Assembly (NCBI GenBank): GCA_900767685.1
Contig: CAAGAB010000048.1
Span: 1 to 28,175 of the forward strand
Direction of reading: 5' to 3'
DNA length: 28,175 nucleotides
DNA from: an uncultured Coprococcus sp.
GTDB taxonomy: Bacteria > Bacillota_A > Clostridia > Lachnospirales > Lachnospiraceae
The translations under genes were made by a program, and so were the position numbers. The notes beneath the pieces are model-generated. The model had not been told where the DNA came from and did no database searches. It saw nothing but the letters and a program-made list of their open reading frames with translations. Positions 22,279-28,175 of this stretch are shown in pieces (position 1 is the first letter of the stretch; each line of letters starts with the position of its first letter).

Positions 22279-23079
22279 ATGAGTCATGTTAAGGTTATGA
22301 TTATAAAACATGACAAAAGAGAAATTGAACAGCTGAGGAACATAATAAGTAATTGTAAAGATTATGAATATGTCGGGTGCTGTGAAAAAGGAGAAAATGT
22401 AGTAAGACAGATATCAGATATCAAACCTGATGTAGTAATAGCAGATGAGGTGATAGCGGGAACAGATATTCCGGAAATCGTTGATGGACTTAACAAAGGC
22501 AAAAATACAAAGAATGTTAAGATAGTCGTTTGTTCATCTAGAAAGCACAAAAAATATTTGAAATTTTTATTTTCAATGATTGAAGATAAAGCTGTACTCA
22601 GAGTGCTGGAATATCCGTATGAGGAGAAAAAAGTCAGAGATGTTATTGATGAGGCATTAAAAGGCCGGGGAAATAGCACGGATCAACTGTTCAGACAAGA
22701 CGGTTCTGTTGAGAATGAGATACTGGAGACAACAGTGACAAACATCATTCATGAGATAGGTGTGCCGGCACATATAAAGGGATATCAATATCTGCGCAGC
22801 GCGATAATCATAGCAGTAGGTGATATGGACATTCTCAATTCCATAACAAAACAGTTGTATCCAACCATAGCAGAGATGTATGGGACTACGGCGTCGAGGG
22901 TGGAGAGAGCTATAAGACATGCCATTGAGGTAGCATGGAGCAGGGGCAGAGTAGAGACAATAAATGAGCTTTTTGGATATACAGTCAGTGCGGGAAAAGG
23001 TAAACCCACAAATTCAGAATTTGTTGCCCTTATTGCTGATAAAATAAGGCTCGATTCAAAAATGCGAAATGCCGGTTAA
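22279..23079 (+). CDS. spo0A: Spo0A-like regulator 1: pseudo-receiver with canonical Spo0A DNA-binding domain
   Basis: Spo0A is the phosphorelay-controlled master regulator of sporulation entry. The 266-residue product aligns with Bacillus Spo0A without gaps over the first 60 residues. The metal-binding pair Asp10-Asp11 is Lys10-His11 here, the phosphoacceptor Asp56 is kept (PDVVIADE), the following MP is IA, and the conserved Lys of the ILKPF motif is lost (VLEYPYE). The DNA-binding half (about 150-262) is fully Spo0A-like: [67 protein letters not shown]. So DNA binding seems intact while normal phosphorylation does not. AAAGGAG at 22265-22271 supports ATG 22279; the frame start at 22198 does not. 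Confidence 0.9.
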   Translation: MSHVKVMIIKHDKREIEQLRNIISNCKDYEYVGCCEKGENVVRQISDIKPDVVIADEVIAGTDIPEIVDGLNKGKNTKNVKIVVCSSRKHKKYLKFLFSMIEDKAVLRVLEYPYEEKKVRDVIDEALKGRGNSTDQLFRQDGSVENEILETTVTNIIHEIGVPAHIKGYQYLRSAIIIAVGDMDILNSITKQLYPTIAEMYGTTASRVERAIRHAIEVAWSRGRVETINELFGYTVSAGKGKPTNSEFVALIADKIRLDSKMRNAG

Positions 23080-23093
23080 TATGTATGCAAATA

Positions 23094-23117
23094 TTGTCAA
23101 ATGATATGATATCGAAA
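23094..23117 (+). promoter_or_regulatory. Two candidate 0A boxes before the second spo0A-like gene
   Basis: TTGTCAAA (23094-23101) fits the known 0A-box pattern TTGTCRAA; TATCGAAA (23110-23117) is one base off TGTCGAAA. They lie just upstream of a clear promoter, as expected for Spo0A auto- or cross-regulation. GATATC repeats and a separated ATATGATA/TATCATAT pair overlap the same region. Confidence 0.4.
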
Positions 23118-23133
23118 ATGATATCAAAACAAC

Positions 23134-23162
23134 TTGACAAACGGTATCATATTTTATATTAT
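23134..23162 (+). promoter_or_regulatory. Sigma-A promoter of the second spo0A-like gene
   Basis: TTGACA (23134-23139), 17-base spacer, TATTAT (23157-23162). TATCATAT, one arm of an inverted repeat, sits inside the spacer. The leader contains the palindrome TAGCGCTA at 23180-23187. Confidence 0.8.
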
Positions 23163-23224
23163 TCTAGGTGAAACAGGATTAGCGCTAGAACCTGGATAAT
23201 CTTATACACAACAAGGGAGATATT

Positions 23225-24037
23225 ATGGGAAACAAAGGGTTTGATATAGTAATAGCTGACGGCGACAGCATGCAGATAGCAAAACAGATCGCCGCATACG
23301 CATCAAGGGATGAGATGAGGGTAGTTGATATGGTCAGTACAGGAGATGAGGCGATAGAATCGATCAAGATCAACAAGCCAGACATAGTGATTCTTGATAT
23401 ATGTCTTACAGGCATCGATGGGCTGGGTGTCATGGAGCATATAAGTGAACTTCCCGAGTACAAAGATACAACATTTGTCGTGCTGACATCAGTGTCATCG
23501 CAGAGACTGATAAGATGTGCCTTTGAGATGGGCGCCACTTATTACATATTGAAGCCTTACAACCCGATTCAGCTGGTTGCAAGACTCAGGCAGATGTATA
23601 TTAAAAAACATGAGAGCACCACAGATATTACGGACAACCTGACATGCCTCACGGAGAAGAATCTTAATCACAGAATAGACAATACCATAGAAAGCGATGT
23701 GACAGATATCATAAGAGACATAGGCATTCCGGCAAATATTAAGGGATATCAGTATATAAGAGAGGGGATCATCATGGCGGTGCATGATGTGAATATGCTC
23801 AATTATATAACAAAGCTCTTATATCCGACCATCGCAAAGAAATACAAGACCACATCATCCAGCGTGGAGAGAGCCATAAGACATGCCATAGAAGTGGCGT
23901 GGAGCAGAGGCCAGATCGATACCATCAACGATCTGTTTGGGTATACAGTGAATGCAGGCAAGGGAAAACCAACTAATTCAGAGTTCATTGCGTTGATCGC
24001 GGACAAGCTCAGGATAGAATATAAGAAAAGAGCTTAA
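23225..24037 (+). CDS. spo0A: Spo0A-like regulator 2: near-canonical receiver, altered recognition region
   Basis: Second Spo0A-type response regulator, 270 residues, 145 bases after the first and with its own promoter. The receiver keeps Asp12 of the acidic pair (the second is Gly13, with Asp14 next), phosphoacceptor Asp58 ([22 protein letters not shown]), the Thr of VVLTS and the Lys of YYILKPYN; only MP after the Asp is changed to LT. The DNA-binding half is Spo0A-like ([65 protein letters not shown]) but the almost invariant [11 protein letters not shown] reads [11 protein letters not shown], losing an Arg at the start of the recognition helix. AGGGAG is five bases before ATG 23225. Likely phosphorylatable, perhaps with changed DNA specificity. 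Confidence 0.92.
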   Translation: MGNKGFDIVIADGDSMQIAKQIAAYASRDEMRVVDMVSTGDEAIESIKINKPDIVILDICLTGIDGLGVMEHISELPEYKDTTFVVLTSVSSQRLIRCAFEMGATYYILKPYNPIQLVARLRQMYIKKHESTTDITDNLTCLTEKNLNHRIDNTIESDVTDIIRDIGIPANIKGYQYIREGIIMAVHDVNMLNYITKLLYPTIAKKYKTTSSSVERAIRHAIEVAWSRGQIDTINDLFGYTVNAGKGKPTNSEFIALIADKLRIEYKKRA

Positions 24038-24149
24038 AGCTCCAGACGTGTAATCTGAAGGCGGTTTGATGACAGCTTGATGTCAGTAAGAAGGTGATTT
24101 AATAGTAGATTGAGGGCAGTTTGATGATAGGTTAATGGCATAGTCAGGG

Positions 24150-24178
24150 TTGAAGAACTTCTATTGGTAATGTATAAT
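24150..24178 (+). promoter_or_regulatory. Sigma-A promoter upstream of the metallohydrolase pair
   Basis: TTGAAG (24150-24155), exactly 17 bases, TATAAT (24173-24178). Predicted start near 24185, directly before a terminator-like hairpin. Confidence 0.65.
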
Positions 24179-24193
24179 AACATAGGTACAATG

Positions 24194-24225
24194 AAGAGCA
24201 GGATACGCAAAAGTACCCTGCTCTT
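24194..24225 (+). terminator. Leader hairpin / attenuator-like terminator
   Basis: AAGAGCAGG (24194-24202) and CCTGCTCTT (24217-24225) form a perfect 9-bp stem, extendable through TAC/GTA past one mismatch, followed by TATGT, so the T-run is weak. It starts about ten bases downstream of the predicted start site. Confidence 0.5.
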
Positions 24226-24256
24226 TATGTATGCGCCGGAGATGGTGGAAACACTG

Positions 24257-24271
24257 CGTAATATTATTACG
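24257..24271. promoter_or_regulatory. Perfect 15-bp palindrome, operator-like
   Basis: CGTAATA-T-TATTACG, a perfect dyad 40 bases before the first metallohydrolase start and about 75 bases after the predicted transcription start. It looks like a dimeric regulator site; the regulator is unknown. Confidence 0.45.
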
Positions 24272-24311
24272 TCAAAGAACAGAAGATACTATTATAATAG
24301 GTGGTTGAGAT

Positions 24312-25250
24312 ATGATAGAGACAGTTGTTTCAGCAAATATGCTGATCGGAGAAGTTATGAGGGTGAAGAAGAATCACCTTGCACCGGACTTTCCAACGGG
24401 AAAGGAGAAAAGACTGTGTATTGTTTCGGGTATTCATGGGGATGAGGTTGCCGGACAGTACATTTGCTATGAGCTTATAAGAAGGATAAAGAAAGATTTT
24501 GATAAGCTGACGGGAATAGTCGATGTGTACCCATTTATCAATCCTATGGGTCTTGAGGCTCAGTACAGGGACGTACCTGTATTTGATATTGATATGAATA
24601 CACTGTTCCCAGGTTCAAAGGATGGAACCGTGGGTGAGTATACTGCGGCAAAGATCATGAAGGATATAGAGGGCGCTGATATATGTATTGATGTACATTC
24701 AAGCAGTGTGTATATCAAGGAGATTCCTCAGGTGAGAGTAAATTCCGATGTGGCATCCGATGTGGCACCATATGCAGCATGCATGAATGTCGATGTTGTG
24801 TGGATACATCCGTCATCCACCGTCATGGAGGGAAGTCTTGCGCATGCGTTGAACGAGGCAGGCGTCAAGAGTATGGTGGTAGAGTCAGGAGTTGCCCTTA
24901 AGATAGACTATGACTACTCCAATCAGATAGTGGATGGCCTGTTCTCCCTTATGAAGAAGATGGGGATATGGCAAGGTGAAGTTGAAGTTAAGCACAAGCC
25001 AAAATTCGCAAAGGACACGGATGTGGAATTCGTCAATGCGGAGAGCAGCGGCATATTCCTTCCTGTTGCAAAGCATTCAGAGTATATCCAGCAGGGTGAG
25101 ATAATAGGCAGGATAGTAAATGTCCTTACAGGATCTGTCGAGGAGACCATCAGATCTCCGAGAAATGGAATCGTGTTCTCACTCAGAGAATATCCGGTCA
25201 TAGAAGAGGGCTCGCTTGTTGCCCGTATATTCGGAGGTGCGCATGAATAA
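24312..25250 (+). CDS. M14/succinylglutamate desuccinylase-aspartoacylase family zinc hydrolase
   Basis: Zinc-dependent amide hydrolase of the AstE/AspA branch of the M14 fold; substrate unknown, probably an N-acyl amino acid or a small amide. 312 residues. The zinc ligands are visible as SGIHGDEVAGQ (His42, Glu45) and CIDVHSS (His129), with the catalytic Glu191 in VVESG. DVYPFINPMG and FDIDMNTLFPG fill the expected substrate-binding positions. The C-terminal 70 residues form a beta domain (GIFLPVAKHSEYIQQGEIIGRIVN), as in aspartoacylases. ATG 24312 follows AGGTGG. It overlaps the next gene by eight bases, so they are co-translated. Confidence 0.85.
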   Translation: MIETVVSANMLIGEVMRVKKNHLAPDFPTGKEKRLCIVSGIHGDEVAGQYICYELIRRIKKDFDKLTGIVDVYPFINPMGLEAQYRDVPVFDIDMNTLFPGSKDGTVGEYTAAKIMKDIEGADICIDVHSSSVYIKEIPQVRVNSDVASDVAPYAACMNVDVVWIHPSSTVMEGSLAHALNEAGVKSMVVESGVALKIDYDYSNQIVDGLFSLMKKMGIWQGEVEVKHKPKFAKDTDVEFVNAESSGIFLPVAKHSEYIQQGEIIGRIVNVLTGSVEETIRSPRNGIVFSLREYPVIEEGSLVARIFGGAHE

Positions 25251-26181
25251 AGAAATCATATATTCGATGAATACAGCCTACAGAGGCGAATATGAGATAC
25301 AGGGATTCTCATATGGAAGCGGGGAGAAGACCGCATGTATAGTTGGCGCGATGCGGGGAAATGAATTTCAGCAGCTTTACATATGTTCTCTTCTTGCGAA
25401 GAAACTCAGTGAGCTTGAGGCCAGGGGAGCCATAGTGTCTGGAAAGCAGATACTGCTCATTCCGTCTCTCAACTACAGCTCATTTAATGTCGGTAAAAAA
25501 TACTGGATAACAGATAATTCAGATATAAACAGGTCTTTCCCGGGTAATCCCGAGGGTCCGGCGACAAGCCGTATAGCGGCTGCGGTCATGGAGAAGGTCA
25601 CCGGTTATGCATACGGAATACAGTTTGCAAGCTTTTACATGGATGGTGAGTTCATTCCACATGTCCGCATGGTTGAGACGGGCAGACAGAGCAACAGTCT
25701 TGCAAACCAGTTTGGTATGCCGTATGTGCTCACAGCGGAGCCTCGTTCATATGACAGGGCGACACTGAATTACAACTGGCAGATGCGCGGAACAGATGCG
25801 TTTTCGGTGTATTCGGGTGTCACTGACACGATCAATGGTGAGAGTGCAAGCCAGGCGGTATCATCAGTGCTCAGATTTCTGACACGTATGGGCGTGATAA
25901 GGTATAACTGTCATGCCGGCTACATATCGACGATCCTTGATGAGGAGGATCTTCTCAGCATCAGATCAGAGCATGCGGCGGGCTTTTTCAAGAAGCTTGT
26001 GGAGCCGGGAGATGAGGTGGTGAGAGGCGACATCATAGCCAACATCATCAATCCGATGACAGGAGAGAATACCACGGATATATATGCGCCTACTGACGGA
26101 ATCATATTCTACTGCCAGAATTCGCCGATGATATATCAGAATTCGGTGATATTTAAGATGATACGAAGGCTGCATAACTAA
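25243..26181 (+). CDS. Inactive paralogue of the M14/aspartoacylase-like hydrolase
   Basis: 312 residues, the same length and domain plan as the upstream gene, with clear colinearity (AMRGNEFQQLYIC, DNSDINRSFPGNPEG, TRMGVIRYN, C-terminal domain with VEPGDEVVRGDIIANIINPMTGENTTDIYAPTDG). However, the zinc His is Arg38 (MRGNE instead of IHGDE), the third ligand His is Ala129 (IQFASF instead of IDVHSS) and the catalytic Glu is Tyr (VYSG instead of VESG). It therefore cannot bind zinc in the standard way and is probably a structural or regulatory partner, or has a new activity. GGAGG lies five bases before ATG 25243; an in-frame TTG at 25216 lies within the previous gene and is unlikely. Confidence 0.82.
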   Translation: MNKEIIYSMNTAYRGEYEIQGFSYGSGEKTACIVGAMRGNEFQQLYICSLLAKKLSELEARGAIVSGKQILLIPSLNYSSFNVGKKYWITDNSDINRSFPGNPEGPATSRIAAAVMEKVTGYAYGIQFASFYMDGEFIPHVRMVETGRQSNSLANQFGMPYVLTAEPRSYDRATLNYNWQMRGTDAFSVYSGVTDTINGESASQAVSSVLRFLTRMGVIRYNCHAGYISTILDEEDLLSIRSEHAAGFFKKLVEPGDEVVRGDIIANIINPMTGENTTDIYAPTDGIIFYCQNSPMIYQNSVIFKMIRRLHN

Positions 26182-26277
26182 GATAGGATAAGCATGGTAA
26201 AGTTTGCAGAAGAGTACGTATTGTATTTCTTTATAAAACTAGACTTTATAAAACTCTAATAAAATAATAAATTTATA

Positions 26278-26307
26278 TTGAAAAAAACAGAATAATTGGT
26301 GTATTAT
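26278..26307 (+). promoter_or_regulatory. Candidate promoter of purL
   Basis: TTGAAA (26278-26283), 18-base spacer, TATTAT (26302-26307). The leader to purL would be about 125 bases. A second -10-like TATTATA near 26362 lacks a good -35. Confidence 0.5.
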
Positions 26308-26343
26308 ACAAAAATTTGTAAACTGATACAAAAACACTACAAA
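26307..26343. promoter_or_regulatory. Cluster of TACAAA half-sites at the purL promoter
   Basis: TACAAA-AA-TTTGTA (26307-26320) is a 6-bp dyad directly downstream of the -10; two more TACAAA follow at 26327 and 26338, at 20- and 11-base steps. Position over the start site suggests a repressor operator. It does not match purine-repressor boxes I know. Confidence 0.4.
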
Positions 26344-26383
26344 AAAATCAAGATAGATGCTATTATAAAATAATTGAGATAAA

Positions 26384-26403
26384 AGGGCGGAAAATATTTT
26401 CGC
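26384..26403 (+). promoter_or_regulatory. Leader palindrome before purL
   Basis: GGCGGAAAATATTTTCGCC is palindromic apart from one extra G. It lies about 35 bases before the purL start, within the expected leader; hairpin or operator. Confidence 0.4.
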
Positions 26404-26438
26404 CTGCATGAAAAACGCTTTTACTATGGAGGTATGAC

Positions 26439-28175
26439 ATGAGTAAGGTCAAGAGAGTGTATGTTGAGAAAAAGCCTGACTATGCGGTCAAGGCAAAGGA
26501 ACTTCACGAAGAGATTAAGAACTACCTGGGAATCAAAGCTGAGTATGTAAGAGTCCTTGTCAGATATGACATTGAGAATATATCCGATGAGACTTACACC
26601 AAGGCACTTGAGACAGTATTTGCAGAGCCACCGGTAGATGTCATCTACGAGGACGAGCCAGAGCTTGCAGCTACGGACAAGGTATTCTCAGTAGAGGCAC
26701 TTCCTGGTCAGTTCGATCAGAGGGCGGATTCAGCAGAGCAGTGTGTAAAGCTTCTTGCAGAGGATGAGGAGCCGGTTATCAAGACTGCTACAACATATGT
26801 ACTTTCAGGCGACGTGACAGACGAGCAGCTTAAGGCTGTCATGGATTACTGTGTAAACCCTGTTGATTCAAGAATATGCGGCATGGAGATACCTGAGACT
26901 CTTGTAACTGAGTTCCCAGAGCCGGCCGATGTTCATATATTTGACGGATTCAAAGATATGGCAGAGACCGATCTGAAGGAGCTTTATGACTCACTCGGAC
27001 TTGCCATGACATTCAAGGATTTCCTTCACATCCAGAACTACTTCAAGGTTGAGGAGAAGAGAGACCCATCCATGACTGAGATCAGGGTTCTCGACACATA
27101 CTGGTCAGATCACTGCCGTCATACAACATTCTCAACAGAGCTCACAGATGTAGAGTTCGATGATGGAGATTACAAGGATCTTCTCGAGAAGACATTCGAT
27201 GCGTACAGAGCAGAGATGAAGGAGATGTACAAGGACAGAGATGACAAGTTCGTATGTCTCATGGATATAGCCCTGATGGGTATGAAACAGCTCAAGGCAG
27301 CAGGAAAGCTCGATGATATGGAAGTGTCAGACGAGATCAATGCATGTTCAATAGTTGTTCCTGTAGTAGTAGACGGAGTAGAGGAAGAGTGGCTTGTATT
27401 CTTCAAGAACGAGACACACAACCATCCTACAGAGATAGAGCCATTCGGTGGTGCAGCAACATGTCTTGGCGGAGCTATCAGAGATCCACTCTCAGGAAGA
27501 GGTTATGTATACCAGGCTATGAGAGTTACAGGTGCAGCTGATCCTACAAAGTCCCTCAAGGACACTATGGAGGGCAAGCTTCCACAACGTAAGATCGTCA
27601 CAACAGCTGCTCGTGGATACAGCTCATATGGTAACCAGATCGGTCTTGCAACAGGTCTTGTAAATGAGATATATCATCCTGATTATGTTGCAAAGAGAAT
27701 GGAGATCGGAGCAGTCATGGGTGCAGCTCCAAGACGTGCAGTAAAGCGTCTCACATCTGATCCGGGAGATGTCATCATCCTTCTCGGTGGACGTACAGGC
27801 CGTGACGGATGTGGCGGAGCTACAGGTTCATCCAAGGCCCACACATCACACTCACTTGAGACATGTGGTGCAGAGGTTCAGAAGGGTAACCCACCTACAG
27901 AGAGAAAGATACAGAGACTCTTCAGAAGAGAAGAGGTCTCATCTATTATAAAGAAGTGTAACGACTTCGGTGCCGGCGGTGTGTCAGTTGCCATCGGTGA
28001 GCTGGCAGACGGACTTGTGGTAGACCTTGACAAGGTTCCTAAGAAATATGCAGGTCTTGACGGAACAGAGCTTGCTATCTCAGAGTCCCAGGAGCGTATG
28101 GCTATAGTTGTCGATCCTAAGGATGTTGACACTATGCTCGGATACGCTGAGGAGGAGAACCTCGAGGCTGTAGTA
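26439..28175 (+). CDS. purL: Phosphoribosylformylglycinamidine synthase, 3'-truncated by window edge
   Basis: Fourth step of purine synthesis: converts FGAR and glutamine to FGAM with ATP. The frame from ATG 26439 stays open to the right edge, giving 579 codons, about half of the roughly 1,250-residue single-chain form. The N-terminal PurS-like domain (RVYVEKKPDYAVKAKELHEEIKNYLGI) is followed by the linker and the first synthase domain with YWSDHCRHTTFSTEL near residue 222 and FFKNETHNHPTEIEPFGGAATCLGGAIRDPLSGRG near 323, the ATP/Mg and FGAR-binding signatures. GGAGG just upstream (26428-26432) fits. Codon use is strongly biased to preferred codons, as in efp. Confidence 0.96.
   Translation, partial: MSKVKRVYVEKKPDYAVKAKELHEEIKNYLGIKAEYVRVLVRYDIENISDETYTKALETVFAEPPVDVIYEDEPELAATDKVFSVEALPGQFDQRADSAEQCVKLLAEDEEPVIKTATTYVLSGDVTDEQLKAVMDYCVNPVDSRICGMEIPETLVTEFPEPADVHIFDGFKDMAETDLKELYDSLGLAMTFKDFLHIQNYFKVEEKRDPSMTEIRVLDTYWSDHCRHTTFSTELTDVEFDDGDYKDLLEKTFDAYRAEMKEMYKDRDDKFVCLMDIALMGMKQLKAAGKLDDMEVSDEINACSIVVPVVVDGVEEEWLVFFKNETHNHPTEIEPFGGAATCLGGAIRDPLSGRGYVYQAMRVTGAADPTKSLKDTMEGKLPQRKIVTTAARGYSSYGNQIGLATGLVNEIYHPDYVAKRMEIGAVMGAAPRRAVKRLTSDPGDVIILLGGRTGRDGCGGATGSSKAHTSHSLETCGAEVQKGNPPTERKIQRLFRREEVSSIIKKCNDFGAGGVSVAIGELADGLVVDLDKVPKKYAGLDGTELAISESQERMAIVVDPKDVDTMLGYAEEENLEAVV

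Noticed and set aside
24164..24445. 93-codon ORF upstream of the metallohydrolase gene
   Set aside because: Runs through the leader hairpin and overlaps the real gene in another frame; no family resemblance.

Overview
The window is a chromosomal segment of a low-to-mid GC, endospore-type Firmicute. The gene order, the Clostridia-type proteins and the gut-anaerobe style of the sequence point to Lachnospiraceae (Coprococcus/Butyrivibrio/Roseburia-like). Genus is a guess. All genes I can support lie on the + strand.

Region 1 (1-6215): the 3' part of efp, a 473-bp gene-free stretch full of repeats and dyads, then the complete spoIIIAA-AB-AC-AD-AE-AF-AG-AH operon for the mother-cell side of the engulfed-forespore channel. 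A sigma-E-like promoter can be read in front of it. Region 2 (6237-16234): a housekeeping run opened by a clear sigma-A promoter and a two-hairpin leader: Asp23-family gene, nusB, xseA, xseB, ispA, dxs, tlyA, nadK, argR, recN, closed by a strong terminator. Together with spoIVB-spo0A this is the conserved Firmicutes block known from Bacillus (efp-spoIIIA-yqhY-nusB-xseAB-ispA-dxs-tlyA-argR-recN-spoIVB-spo0A), here lacking accBC and folD and with nadK next to argR.

Region 3 (17600-22278): where spo0A would be expected directly after spoIVB there is about 4.6 kb of accessory DNA. It holds an AT-rich PD-(D/E)XK-like nuclease gene inside a partly duplicated module (the left copy keeps only the last eight codons of the gene), 64-bp and 13-bp tandem repeats, two copies of a 104-bp element with palindromic ends (a third copy lies behind efp), and a SulP transporter with a long C-terminal tail.

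Region 4 (22279-24037): two adjacent Spo0A-like regulators that have decayed in opposite halves. The first has a receiver without its metal-binding acids but a canonical DNA-binding domain. The second has a mostly intact receiver but a changed recognition-helix region. Region 5 (24150-26181): two overlapping M14/aspartoacylase-like genes, the first with all zinc and catalytic residues, the second lacking them. Region 6: purL runs off the right edge behind a promoter that overlaps repeated TACAAA half-sites.

The most interesting signals are the nuclease/palindrome module between spoIVB and spo0A, the complementary Spo0A pair, the active/inactive metallohydrolase pair, and an unusual number of tandem duplications at gene 3' ends (dxs, argR, spoIVB).
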